Of a stretch of 64,000 bases of DNA, positions 43,701-51,500 are shown piece by piece. A program made the position numbers and the translations under genes. The notes beneath the pieces were generated by a model. It ran no database searches and was not told the origin of the DNA. It worked only from the letters and a program-made list of their open reading frames with translations. Each line of letters begins with the position of its first letter. Within the stretch, counting starts at the first letter, position 1. This stretch comes from CALKYB01 sp964510575 (GTDB lineage: Bacteria; Bdellovibrionota_C; UBA2361; SZUA-149; CALKYB01): assembly GCA_964510575.1 (NCBI GenBank), contig CAZECN010000001.1:129228-193227 (forward strand), read 5' to 3'.

Positions 43701-44434
43701 CTGCTATCTTGAGAGATAAGGGGACAAACGGGGAGCGGGAGATGGCTTTTGCTCTTTATGCAGCAGGCTACCAAGTTAAAGATATTACCATGACTGATCT
43801 TATGACTGGGGCGGAGGATCTTTCAGATATTTCTTTCTTGGTTTTCCCTGGTGGCTTTACTAATAGCGATGTTCTTGGCGCTGCTAGAGGTTGGGCCGGG
43901 GCTTTTAAATATAATCCTAAAGCCATGGCAGCCCTTGAGGGATTTTTAGCTCGTGAAGATACCCTTTCTCTCGGAGTCTGCAATGGCTGTCAGCTAATGA
44001 ACCTGTTGGACGTGGTTTCAGAAGACAGAATATTTTTAGATCATAATGATTCTAAGAAGTTTGAGTCTGGCTTTGTTAATCTTTTGGTTGGGGAATCGCC
44101 TAGTATAATTCTCAAACCTTTGGAGGGCACTAGGTTAGGTGCCTGGGTTGCTCATGGGGAGGGTAAGTTTGTTTTTTCAACAGAAAGCTTAGCTGATAGT
44201 ATTGCCCTTAAATATGCTTATTCTGAATATCCAGCCAATCCAAATGGATCTGCTTTTGGAGCAGCTGGTGTAGTTTCCAAGGATGGTAGGCATTTGGCTA
44301 TGATGCCACATATCGAAAGAAGCATAAGGCCTTGGCAGTGGCCTTATCAAGGAAAGGGATTTGAATATGCTGAATTTACGCCATGGATTTTGGCTTTCAG
44401 GGCGGCCTATGAATGGAGCCAATCTAAACAGTAG
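40736..44434 (+). CDS. purL: Phosphoribosylformylglycinamidine synthase (single-chain)
   Basis: A 1232-residue enzyme of step 4 of purine synthesis, converting FGAR and glutamine to FGAM. It is the large proteobacterial/eukaryotic form that fuses the N-terminal PurS-like part, the ATP-binding synthase (GFAQINSEHCRHKIFNG near 165, KAETHNFPT near 250, GTAVYMTSYPR), and a C-terminal glutaminase. The glutaminase has the nucleophile Cys in LGVCNGCQLMN near 1080 and the catalytic His in MPHIERSIRPWQW near 1190. Its last 26 bp overlap the next gene. Confidence 0.97.
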   Translation: MHTSFFTNSSSIFVVESDQELSSADAEKVEWMLQAVHSDQTSYQGEYLGPRKEMVTPWSTNAVEIAGNLGIGSIKRIENFQQIIDDKLVDGSNLEFDPMTQSKFSSLGANTLLVDRDPEPLQEIDDIEAYNSENGLALSQEEIEFLEKFVLSSGRKLTDAELFGFAQINSEHCRHKIFNGTFVVEGDKKNQSLFDLIKKTTAENGETVVSAYKDNVAFLKGPGVNLFHPGDQNLFGLSKKSTVISLKAETHNFPTTVEPFSGASTGSGGEIRDRMAGGRGSIPMAGTAVYMTSYPRLEGSLAASWENKFSERSWKYQSPREILTKASNGASDFGNKFGQPLITGSLLVFEGESERSSYAYDRTVMLAGGIGYTTDDNAIKTDPEPGQLIVVLGGDNYRIGMAGGSVSSVDTGAASTALELSAVQRPNPEMQKRVFNAIRSLVERGSNPIVLVHDHGAGGHMNCLAELVEERGGRIEVDKLPIGDKTLSVKEILSNESQERMGLVIAKENLSELEAICTRERAPFYVVGEITDDSTLRFVESDSDSNSLEPVNLPFEVILGSAPTTILEGEVEAIGTPAIKLEISSNEDLLATVQKLLSLESVACKDWLTNKVDRSVTGLVACQQCAGPLQLPLNDLGVMASSYEGGAGIATSIGHAPIAALIDEKAGSRLAIAEALTNIVFAELEDGLNSVSLSANWMWPAKRPGENVRLYQAVEAVSEFSIALGLPVPTGKDSLSMTMNYPDGAEVRAPGTVVISASAPVRDIEKTVTADLKDQTDTSLVYVNFSGQTKDALGGSSLAQTLGGIGNEVPDVESVEDLKSAFEAVQKLISKGLVLAGHDVSAGGLIGCVLEMAFVGDVGFELSLPKEQNLSYLFCEKPGVVLQIKTDSLATIEEDFPRVDFIDLGVVGGEAVSIQAGGLKLSEYLAGLRETWFKPSSLLDSFQCENDKDLERRESFARNKLVYDFPKDFKKSLENIPQISSDKAKGPLAAILRDKGTNGEREMAFALYAAGYQVKDITMTDLMTGAEDLSDISFLVFPGGFTNSDVLGAARGWAGAFKYNPKAMAALEGFLAREDTLSLGVCNGCQLMNLLDVVSEDRIFLDHNDSKKFESGFVNLLVGESPSIILKPLEGTRLGAWVAHGEGKFVFSTESLADSIALKYAYSEYPANPNGSAFGAAGVVSKDGRHLAMMPHIERSIRPWQWPYQGKGFEYAEFTPWILAFRAAYEWSQSKQ

Positions 44435-45182
44435 TTTGTTTCGATTGTTGTCTTGCTTTCTGTTGCTTTGCTTGACAATTCCCCAGCCTTTGAAGGCAGA
44501 AAGCAGAAATGCTGAGCTGTTAAAAATGTTAAAAGAGGTGCAGTCAAAGGCTCAAGCAGACATTTCCTTGTTGAAGTCCTTTCGCAAGGTTCCAAGACAT
44601 AAATTTGTATCCGAAGAATTAAATTCCAGTGCCTACGAGAATAGAGAATTGAGTGATCAGGAAGGTAGTGTCACGGTGAATCCTGTTCTTTTTGCCAGAA
44701 TGATTAATGCATCAAAGGCTGAAATTGATAGCAATGTTTTGATTATTGGTGCTGGCTCTGGTTACCAAGCTGCAGTTCTTGCAAATCTTTTCGACAGTGT
44801 AGATGTTTTGGAATCTTCGCTTAGGGTCGCTAAAACGGCAAAGAAAAGAATCCAAGAGTTGAGTTTATCTAATATCAATTTTTTCATTGGAAGCCCTAAG
44901 GAAGGTGTCGGAGATCAGGACTCTTATGACGCGATTTTCGCCTTTGATGAAGATAAGATTATGGAAGAGGGGATGGTTTTTCCTAAGCTTATCTCCCCGA
45001 TGGGAGTGAGTGGCAAGTTAGTTCTCCCTAAAGGCTCTGACGGTATGACTATTAAGGTGGGCGCTAGGAATGAAGACGGAAAGCTAGAGTGGAGTAAAGC
45101 TACATTCCAAGTGCCAAGTAAAAAGCAGGTTGAGAAGAAAGATAAGTCAACGGGATGGAAAATAAGAGGGCTAGCCCGCTAG
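44409..45182 (+). CDS. Exported PCMT-like methyltransferase
   Basis: 257 residues from ATG 44409 (a longer frame from 44361 is inside purL). A signal peptide (LFRLLSCFLLLCLTIPQPLKA) precedes a protein resembling L-isoaspartyl O-methyltransferase: VTVNPVLFARM near 90 and the SAM motif VLIIGAGSGYQAAVLA near 113-128. Later motifs are weak (YDAIFAFDEDK) and the usual ISQP substrate loop reads VTVNP. A SAM-dependent enzyme outside the cytoplasm would lack its donor, so either the hydrophobic segment is an anchor with the enzyme inside, or the fold has a new role. It overlaps purL by 26 bp. Confidence 0.7.
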   Translation: MNGANLNSSLFRLLSCFLLLCLTIPQPLKAESRNAELLKMLKEVQSKAQADISLLKSFRKVPRHKFVSEELNSSAYENRELSDQEGSVTVNPVLFARMINASKAEIDSNVLIIGAGSGYQAAVLANLFDSVDVLESSLRVAKTAKKRIQELSLSNINFFIGSPKEGVGDQDSYDAIFAFDEDKIMEEGMVFPKLISPMGVSGKLVLPKGSDGMTIKVGARNEDGKLEWSKATFQVPSKKQVEKKDKSTGWKIRGLAR

Positions 45183-45191
45183 CGTAATAAT

Positions 45192-45737
45192 TTATTTTAT
45201 TCTTCTTAGGGTTGGAGGCTTTCGCTTACTGGATGTACTTTTTTCCAACTTTTTTTCAGGAGGCTTTTCGGAAGATTTGTCTTTTACTAGACCAAGTTTA
45301 GATTTTATATTTTGCCCCGCTTGTTTAAATAGTTGGCGAGCTACATCCGCTGCTGCTTCTCGGGGCATATCTTGATGCCATAGCTGTTGTTTGGCCGAAT
45401 TCGGATTTCCAGTGTCAACTGACATTGCCCAAATAGCTGGCCATGGGATTTCACAGTCAAAGTAGTTTTGCCCAAACTTTAGAGTACAGGATATTTTTTC
45501 TTCCGTAGCGTAAGGAACATAGTTGAAGGCCATACTCATTCTTAGAGTGAGTGCATGTTGACCTTCGCAATGTTCGGGGACTGCAACACCATCTCGACGC
45601 GTATCGAGTTGAATAAAAACTTCTCCAAGTTCTATCCACTCTTGGAATAGCTGAAATTTATCTTTATCTTCCAAAACAATTAACTTTACAGGGCTAAATC
45701 TTTTCTTCTTGTTTACCCCTAATTTCGCATACGGCAA
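45192..45737 (-). CDS. sspB: SspB-like ClpXP adaptor
   Basis: 181 residues. The core resembles stringent starvation protein B: EVFIQLDTRRDGVAVPEH near 38-55, LTLRMSMAF near 63, and FGQNYFDCEIPWPAIWAMSV near 88-107. SspB delivers ssrA-tagged proteins to ClpXP. A long flexible Lys/Ser/Pro linker ends in KPPTLRRIK, which matches the ClpX-docking XB tail (E. coli ends PALRVVK). clpX is encoded at 30568. It converges with the PCMT-like gene and is followed upstream by element copy C. Confidence 0.82.
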   Translation of the reverse strand: MPYAKLGVNKKKRFSPVKLIVLEDKDKFQLFQEWIELGEVFIQLDTRRDGVAVPEHCEGQHALTLRMSMAFNYVPYATEEKISCTLKFGQNYFDCEIPWPAIWAMSVDTGNPNSAKQQLWHQDMPREAAADVARQLFKQAGQNIKSKLGLVKDKSSEKPPEKKLEKSTSSKRKPPTLRRIK

Positions 45738-45761
45738 AGTCTATGCTCGTTGGTTAGGGGA

Positions 45762-46160
45762 ATATACTCAACCTAGTTTAAATTTCGGCCTTTTTTGATC
45801 CTGTCTGGTTGAGTATATCCGCCATGCTTTAGCATGGCCAGAGGACAGATACTGCGCCGGGGAATCTGTCAAACGCGACCAGCGTTTTACCTCTAGGGTC
45901 TCCAAATACCTCGATTTCCCCCGGGTTAGTAATTAATTTAGACAAGACCTGAAGGCCTTGAGAAGCATATTTAGAGGTTGAGTANNNNNNNNNNNNNNNN
46001 NNNNNNNNNNNNNNNNNNNNNNNNNNNNNNNNNNNNNNNNNNNNNNNNNNNNNNNNNNNNNNNNNNNNNNNNNNNNNNNNNNNNGGCCTCGTCTGCGCTC
46101 GGCTTATACTGCGCCTATGCTTAATCTAGTAAAACCGAAATTTCAATGAGGCGCAGTATA
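45762..46160 (-). mobile_element. Modular nested inverted-repeat element, copy C
   Basis: Reads on the minus strand as M1 46160-46105 (56 bp, perfect 12-bp ends), linker from 46104 into the gap, M2 (right side of the gap down to 45819), and M3 45818-45762 (57 bp, ATATACTCAACC ends). M2 is colinear with copy A, including CAAGGCCT/AGGTCTTG, the GTAAAACG/CGTTTGAC pair, the CCGGGG...CCCCGG pair and GCCATGC/GCATGGC. The linker differs: GCCGAGCGCAGACGAGGCC replaces the A/B hairpin. TA flanks both ends. It lies upstream of both sspB and the Tad-like operon. Confidence 0.83.
45985..46084. other. Assembly gap of exactly 100 N inside element copy C
   Basis: The gap falls at the linker/M2 junction. By comparison with copy A only about 10-12 bp (an A-run plus TATA) would be missing, so the true gap is probably much shorter than 100. 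Repeats of the element elsewhere would explain the break. Confidence 0.8.
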
Positions 46161-46296
46161 TAGGTTTTAGAGACAGCTAAGTGTTTGAAAATATTCAAAA
46201 TATTTCTAGCTTTTCTAAGGAATCGATAGGGGTCTAGTCATAATCTTAAAAGGGTCAATAGTTTAGGATCATTAGATAATTGGATATTTGTAGGTT

Positions 46297-46671
46297 TTGA
46301 GAGTTCATCCCGCAACATTTAGAGCTGCCAAGCTCTACTGGCAATTGCCGGCAATACTAGGACTGATTTTCGCGGCACTAGTTTTTACTTTTTTCTTTAA
46401 AGGTAAAGAACAGCAACGTGCGAAGGGAGGAGTGCATATGGTGAATGTAGCTGTTTCAGCAGTGACCCTTTCAGAAAACGAAACTTTTACAGCGGATCGA
46501 ATTACCTGGAGAAAGCTAGCCCCAGCTCTTTTGCCTAGAGACTATATCGGGAACAAGAAAAGTTTAATTGGTTGTAGAGCTGCTGGCCCAATACCTGCTG
46601 CTTACCCAGTTACTCCAATTATGATTAAGGGTAACTGTGCGGCATTAAGAGAAGAGATGAGAGCAGGCTAA
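46297..46671 (+). CDS. SAF-domain protein (CpaB/RcpC-like)
   Basis: 124 residues from TTG 46297. One N-terminal membrane helix (about 15-36) is followed by a short SAF-type domain (VNVAVSAVTLSENETFTADR near 49-68, ITWRKLAP, then YPVTPIMI). CpaB/RcpC proteins in Tad pili are longer (250-300 aa) and help assemble the secretin, so this is a minimal version. It ends 4 bp before the CpaF-like gene, so it is first in the Tad-like operon. Confidence 0.6.
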   Translation: MRVHPATFRAAKLYWQLPAILGLIFAALVFTFFFKGKEQQRAKGGVHMVNVAVSAVTLSENETFTADRITWRKLAPALLPRDYIGNKKSLIGCRAAGPIPAAYPVTPIMIKGNCAALREEMRAG

Positions 46672-46675
46672 AACT

Positions 46676-48112
46676 ATGTCAGGACTACTTAGAAAGCTGC
46701 AAAAGCCCGGGACCCGCCTGAATGATAGAATCAGTGATGTTGTTCTTGATCCAAATCTTGCTAAACCCGGACAAATTTTAGAGTCAGATGATTTTAAGCT
46801 GATTGGAAGTTCTTCAGGAGTGACTAATTCTTCAACAAAAGAGAGTAGTGTAGTTGGGTGGCAAGAATACAATAGACCGTTCTCTGGAGAGATTGAGCGT
46901 TTAATTGGAGACTTAACTAGAATAGCTGATGAGTTGATTCCCGATGACAGTGAACTTCCAGTCGATATCGATGCCGTCTTTAATACTGGATTAGAGAGAG
47001 CTCTCAGAGGTTTATCCTCTAATATTTCTTTTGCTCGCTTTGATATTTCTTTGGTCAAAGCTTATTTCTATCAGTTAGCAGGAAATTATGGACCTCTTCA
47101 GCCACTAGTTGAAGATAAGAAAATCTCAGAGATATACGTAGATAGTAGTGAAGATATTAGCGTTCAGTATAATTCAAAGGTTTTAAAGACCAAGATTAAG
47201 TTTAGATCCTCGATAGAGTATGGGATTTTTCTAAAATTTTTGAAAAGGCGTGCGCTGGGAAGCATAGAAAGCAATGCAGGAAGGTCAGTGTTTCTTGTGG
47301 ATAAGAAGCGGCGAGTTTTAACTAGCGTTTCAGCAGATAGTTTTTTCTCATATAGAGATCCTAAACTTTGCTTGAGAATTCCACGCCCAGTTCAACTTTC
47401 TTTTTATGATTTATTACGAGTGAAGTTTTTGCCAGCAATTCTTGCTTCATGGCTTACTGAAGTTACTGCAACTGCAGCTGAGAATATCCTGATAGTTGGT
47501 CCTGCTGGTAGCGGAAAAACTAAGCTCGCTGGGGCTTTGATGAACTCTGCCCCATCTGATGAAAGGCTTGTGACAATAGAAGAATTGTCTGAGGTAAAAG
47601 TTTCAAGTCCACAACTTGAAAAACTAGTTTTTGATAACGGTTATAGTGAGTCTGAAGCGGGCAATTTACTATCTTTTGCTCTATTTCGAGCCCCTCATAG
47701 AATTATGCTTGATGCCTTACGTGGTTCAGAAGCTGCCGCTTATCTTTCGGTGATGGAGCAAGGCCTAAAGGGTTGTGTGACTACGATCAGTGCAGAATCT
47801 GCTGAACTAGGGCTTTGGAAGTTCTGTGATTTCGTAATGAGAAGTGATCTTTCTTCGGAACAGAGTGTTGTTAGAAGAATCTCAAGGGCGGTTTCTCTAG
47901 TAATAGTTACAGATCTAGAAAACGATGAGCCTGTCCTTAAGGAGGTAGTGGAAGTCTCACCTAGTACAGATGGAAAGTTCTCTTTGGAGCGTTTGGTTAG
48001 ATTCACTGGAAGAACTAATAAAAGTAGAGAATGGGAAGTGGATTCGGTTGATAGCCCACTTCAGAAGAAACTGTTTCTCGATTATAATATACAACTAGTT
48101 CCGGGTGACTAA
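46676..48112 (+). CDS. CpaF/TadA-type ATPase with altered catalytic residues
   Basis: 478 residues of the VirB11/TadA secretion-ATPase family. The P-loop GPAGSGKTKLAGAL (about 275-288) is intact, and ERLVTIEELSEV matches the family Asp box. The Walker B region reads RIMLDALRGSEA where working enzymes have 'RI-hydrophobic-x-G-E-x-R-G', so the catalytic Glu is replaced by Ala. The His box TTIHAN reads TTISAES, losing the His. Binding of nucleotide with little or no hydrolysis is the simplest reading. It overlaps the TadB-like gene by 8 bp. Confidence 0.85.
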   Translation: MSGLLRKLQKPGTRLNDRISDVVLDPNLAKPGQILESDDFKLIGSSSGVTNSSTKESSVVGWQEYNRPFSGEIERLIGDLTRIADELIPDDSELPVDIDAVFNTGLERALRGLSSNISFARFDISLVKAYFYQLAGNYGPLQPLVEDKKISEIYVDSSEDISVQYNSKVLKTKIKFRSSIEYGIFLKFLKRRALGSIESNAGRSVFLVDKKRRVLTSVSADSFFSYRDPKLCLRIPRPVQLSFYDLLRVKFLPAILASWLTEVTATAAENILIVGPAGSGKTKLAGALMNSAPSDERLVTIEELSEVKVSSPQLEKLVFDNGYSESEAGNLLSFALFRAPHRIMLDALRGSEAAAYLSVMEQGLKGCVTTISAESAELGLWKFCDFVMRSDLSSEQSVVRRISRAVSLVIVTDLENDEPVLKEVVEVSPSTDGKFSLERLVRFTGRTNKSREWEVDSVDSPLQKKLFLDYNIQLVPGD

Positions 48113-48944
48113 GGTGACTGAATCTGAGCGCTTACATCTTCTAAACGTTAGAACCTTGAGTGAGGCTAAATCTAGCAATCTCATGCTGAGGAGACTTGCT
48201 AAGTATTGGATACCGAAGGGAAGTTCACATCTTGGCAGTGATATCAGGCTTGACCAGGCTGGGCTCGGTATGTTTTCTCATTTCTTTTATCCCGCATCTT
48301 TCTTTTTCTCTTTGTTCTTATCATTAGTGTTCTTCGCCTTGTGGGGAGTGTTGAGTGGGGTAGGAGTATTTTTTTGTAGCCTCTACTTTTTTCTGTTTAG
48401 GCTAGTTACTTATTTGAGTATCGAGAGAAGAATCGCCTTTAACCAACATCTCAGTGGTTTTGTTTCTGGTCTTGAAATGCGTGTAACTGAAGGGCAGAAG
48501 CTAAATAGTGCTTTTGAGTTTGTTTTAGAGCGTGCGCCAGAAGGTGTTCTGAGAACTGAGTTGGATAGAGCCTCAAATCGAGGAAATTTAAAAAGCTCCA
48601 TAGTTGGTTTATCCGGAAGGATAGTTGGTAAGGAATCCAATATCTTTGCTAGTTCAATCTTTATAATGATGGGAGTTTACGATTTACAACAAAAAGGCGT
48701 AACAAAGATTTCCAGATTATTGAAATCTTCCTTAGAAAACTTCAGCAAAAGAGTGGAGTTGAGACGGGCATGGTATCGAGCAGTATGGATATTTGTTTTG
48801 ATAAGTTTGGCTATTAATATTTTTGTCGTCCTTAACAGTGGTGGATTGCTTGCCAAGCCAGTGCTTGAGCTATGTATTGTGCTTCAGCTTTTTGGGGTGT
48901 TGGTTGCGACAGGTTTTGCAGATAGAATCGTAGGAGCAGAGTGA
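48105..48944 (+). CDS. TadB-like type II secretion F-domain membrane protein
   Basis: 279 residues. Hydrophobic helices near 55-90 and at the C-terminus (about 220-275) flank a cytosolic T2SF-type domain (ERRIAFNQHLSGFVSGLEMR near 105, then LNSAFEFVLERAPEGVL). TadB and TadC form the inner-membrane platform of Tad pili, driven by CpaF. The start overlaps the CpaF-like gene and the end overlaps the TadC-like gene by 4 bp, implying coupled translation. Confidence 0.75.
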   Translation: MTKVTESERLHLLNVRTLSEAKSSNLMLRRLAKYWIPKGSSHLGSDIRLDQAGLGMFSHFFYPASFFFSLFLSLVFFALWGVLSGVGVFFCSLYFFLFRLVTYLSIERRIAFNQHLSGFVSGLEMRVTEGQKLNSAFEFVLERAPEGVLRTELDRASNRGNLKSSIVGLSGRIVGKESNIFASSIFIMMGVYDLQQKGVTKISRLLKSSLENFSKRVELRRAWYRAVWIFVLISLAINIFVVLNSGGLLAKPVLELCIVLQLFGVLVATGFADRIVGAE

Positions 48945-49723
48945 TGGCTCTATTTTTGATTATAGCGGTTTCTTTCTTGTTACTATGGTTAGTTCTAGAT
49001 ATTCATGCTGAAAGATTAACAGAGAAAGCTCGTTTTTTGAATAAACCTAAGTTGAACTATTTTCAGGTAGGTCGGAGTTATTTTAAGGAACTTTGCTCTA
49101 TTAAAGATGAAGAGGAACTTTCCACTCTAATTTCGTTTTCTCAAAGTATTTTAGTTCTTATTGCCCTAGCAGCGTCGGCAATGGTTTGGGCGTTGTATTT
49201 ACCGTTTAATGCGATTGCTGTAACTGTGCTAAGTCTTTTTTTAGCGGTGATATTGCCGAGGAGAGTAGTCAAATATTGGAAAAAGTCAGCTTCGAAGAAG
49301 ATTCAAGAGGAAGTTGACTTGGCCTCTATGCTCTTGATGCTTAGGGCTAGGTCTGATGAATCAGTAAGCCATGTTGTTTACGATGTTGTAGAAGCTATGC
49401 CCAAGGGTAGGAAGGGAACTTTTGCAGGAGCTCTATTATCGAGTCTTGTTTCCTTTAGATCTAATGGTCAGTTTATTGAAGCAATGGACAAGTTGAATTC
49501 TCAAATTGCTGATCCAGCGGTAAAGCGAATGAGTAATGCTATGTCCAGTTGGTATGCTGATGCAGAGCAAGGTAGCCAGTATCTTGATGTTCTGGTAAGA
49601 GAGCAAGAAGCCGTTCGTCAAATCAAGTTAGACCTTGGCTCAAACATTAGTGGTTTCTGCGCTGGTACTGTTATCATTATTGTTTTTTTGCTAACAACCT
49701 TTCTGTATACATCTCAGCTCTAG
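48941..49723 (+). CDS. TadC-like type II secretion F-domain membrane protein
   Basis: 260 residues with four helices: one at the N-terminus, a pair near 72-110, and one at the very C-terminus (GFCAGTVIIIVFLLTTFLY). A T2SF-like helical domain lies between (EVDLASMLLMLRARSDESVS near 125, then MDKLNSQIADPAVKRMSNAM). Second platform subunit of the Tad-like system. The response-regulator gene starts 4 bp after its stop. Confidence 0.75.
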   Translation: MMALFLIIAVSFLLLWLVLDIHAERLTEKARFLNKPKLNYFQVGRSYFKELCSIKDEEELSTLISFSQSILVLIALAASAMVWALYLPFNAIAVTVLSLFLAVILPRRVVKYWKKSASKKIQEEVDLASMLLMLRARSDESVSHVVYDVVEAMPKGRKGTFAGALLSSLVSFRSNGQFIEAMDKLNSQIADPAVKRMSNAMSSWYADAEQGSQYLDVLVREQEAVRQIKLDLGSNISGFCAGTVIIIVFLLTTFLYTSQL

Positions 49724-49727
49724 TAAT

Positions 49728-50120
49728 ATGAAGGCTAAAAATATTTTAATTATAGAGGACTCACCTACACAATCGGCTGTTTTGGCTGGTATTGTTTCAT
49801 CTTTGGGCTATGAGGCCAGAGTTTTTCATAATCTTCCTCGTAGCGTTTCTCAGATTCTCTCTGAGGTAACACCAGAAATGGTGCTACTCGATTTGCGGTT
49901 ATTAGATAGTGATGGCAATTCTGTTGGGGATGGCTTCCAGATTTGTAGAGAAGTGAAAAAGTTAGAGCCAGAGACGCCCGTTATAATTGTTTCCTCAGAG
50001 GATATTAACGAAGCCGGAGAGTGGGCTAAAATGCAGGGAGCGGATGCTTTTTTGCAGAAACCTTTTGTTCAGGAAGACCTTAAAAGACTAATAAAAGACC
50101 TAAGTTTAGCCAAATTATAA
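49728..50120 (+). CDS. Single-domain response regulator
   Basis: 130 residues, a receiver domain only. The acidic pair is ED in IIEDSPTQS (near 10), the phosphoacceptor Asp in MVLLDLRLLDSDG near 55, Ser in IIVSSEDI near 87, and Lys in FLQKPF near 109. An insertion of several residues follows the phosphorylation site (LDSDGNSVGDGFQIC). With no output domain it probably acts by protein contact on the Tad-like machine encoded around it. The soluble hybrid kinase at 35336 is a possible but untested partner. Confidence 0.88.
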   Translation: MKAKNILIIEDSPTQSAVLAGIVSSLGYEARVFHNLPRSVSQILSEVTPEMVLLDLRLLDSDGNSVGDGFQICREVKKLEPETPVIIVSSEDINEAGEWAKMQGADAFLQKPFVQEDLKRLIKDLSLAKL

Positions 50121-50246
50121 GACACATTTAACTTATGGGTTTTTGTTTCTATGGCAGAGACCTTTGCTGTTTCTGGTCATCTAATAATCTATAGTCACTT
50201 AATTTAATTTCTCTCTTAGTTGAGAGAACAATAAATAGATTTATCT

Positions 50247-51500
50247 ATGGAAATCCTGGTTGTCGACACAACTGAAGAACTGCTGAACGCTCTAGAATCT
50301 CGAGTTGATGAAGCCATTAAGCAATCCGGCTTGCGTAGAGTGAGGCTGCAAAGTTGTATGGTTGAGGTGATTGAGGATGTCAGTCCAAAATTTGTTCCTG
50401 AAGCAGTCTTGGTAGGTCCTGGCTGTTTCGAGGACTGTGAAGATATAGTGGAGCGGGTTCAAATCAGATTTCCTCGCTCGGGAGTTGGTGTAGTTCTACA
50501 AAATGATATTTACGCACTAGAGGCAGTTCGGTTGCGCCGAGTTTTAGGCGTGAAGGTTATGCCGATAGCGGATATCGCCAATATTGCTAGCTTCGTACTG
50601 GATAACCAGCAAATAACGAAAGCTTCGGGCTCTACTAATGAAGGAGTTATTGCGGTAGCCCAGATGAAGGGAGGAGTCGGTTCTTCCACTGTAACGGCAT
50701 CTCTTGCTGCTTGTTGGGCTGACCATGAATTGTCAGTTTGTATTTTGGATCTTGATGATATTAACCCGCACCTGACTGATTGGGCGAGAGTTAGTGTTGG
50801 AAAACGATCTTTGGTATCTGAGTTACTTAGGCAAGGTCAGGTTCCGGTTTATCGGCTCTCCGAGTGTATGGCCTCGGTGGAAGGTGCTAACAGATCTATT
50901 TCGATAATTGGGCAACCAGCAAATTATCACGAAAGTTTTCACTTTAAAGCTGATGTTTTAGAAGGGGCTCCAAGTTCGCAGGCTTTTATCGAAAGTGTGG
51001 TTCCTCTTTTACAGGATAATTTTGATGTTGTTCTAATTGATTTAGGGCGTTCCTGGGGTGTGTCTCATTTTGCAACTCTTCCACTGTGCCAACAAGTTGT
51101 TTTGGTTGTCGATGATGATGCTTTGACCTTAAAGAGATCAATCGATAGCTTAAGAAGGCTAACTAGAGAGTCTGATGATGCTAATGAATTTGATTTCTCC
51201 AAGTGGAGAATGGTTATGAATGGTTATTCTTCAAGACTGCTAGAACCTTCAGATATTTCAGATGAGTGTGATGATAGCGGTTTGTTTCCTGAAAGCATGT
51301 CGCTTCACACAATTCAGTTTTCTGAAAAAGGACGAAAATGGGGAGCTCCAGGGAAAACATTCTATGACCTGGCAGAAGAGCATATTCGAAGCGGTATCAA
51401 GGATCTTTGCCAGGAAATTATTCCCTTCAAAAGAGGTGAAAGAAAGCGCACGAGTAGAGGCCTTTTTGGCAAGATTAAACAGGTAGTAGGTTTTAGATAG
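50247..51500 (+). CDS. CpaE/TadZ-like MinD-family ATPase
   Basis: 417 residues. The N-terminal 120 residues look like a degenerate receiver (LVVDTTEELLNALESRVDEA at the start). A MinD/ParA ATPase follows: deviant Walker A KGGVGSSTVTASLAA near 140, IDLGRSWG (Walker B) near 270, and VVDDDALTLKRSIDSL. CpaE/TadZ localises Tad pilus assembly in the cell. It follows the response regulator by 126 bp, perhaps with its own promoter, and the TerC gene lies downstream. Confidence 0.8.
   Translation: MEILVVDTTEELLNALESRVDEAIKQSGLRRVRLQSCMVEVIEDVSPKFVPEAVLVGPGCFEDCEDIVERVQIRFPRSGVGVVLQNDIYALEAVRLRRVLGVKVMPIADIANIASFVLDNQQITKASGSTNEGVIAVAQMKGGVGSSTVTASLAACWADHELSVCILDLDDINPHLTDWARVSVGKRSLVSELLRQGQVPVYRLSECMASVEGANRSISIIGQPANYHESFHFKADVLEGAPSSQAFIESVVPLLQDNFDVVLIDLGRSWGVSHFATLPLCQQVVLVVDDDALTLKRSIDSLRRLTRESDDANEFDFSKWRMVMNGYSSRLLEPSDISDECDDSGLFPESMSLHTIQFSEKGRKWGAPGKTFYDLAEEHIRSGIKDLCQEIIPFKRGERKRTSRGLFGKIKQVVGFR

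Larger units (their letters stand above)
45738..46296. other. Intergenic region holding element copy C and a gap
   Basis: 559 bp between divergent genes. Most is the element (45762-46160), including a 100-N gap. The remaining 136 bp (46161-46296) before the Tad-like operon are A+T-rich, with a palindromic TTTGAAAATATTCAAA near 46181 and a CATAAT that could serve as a -10; no good -35 was seen. Confidence 0.5.

Noticed and set aside
44361..44408. Earlier start of the PCMT-like gene
   Set aside because: The extra 16 residues are purL coding sequence in another frame; ATG 44409 gives a normal signal peptide.
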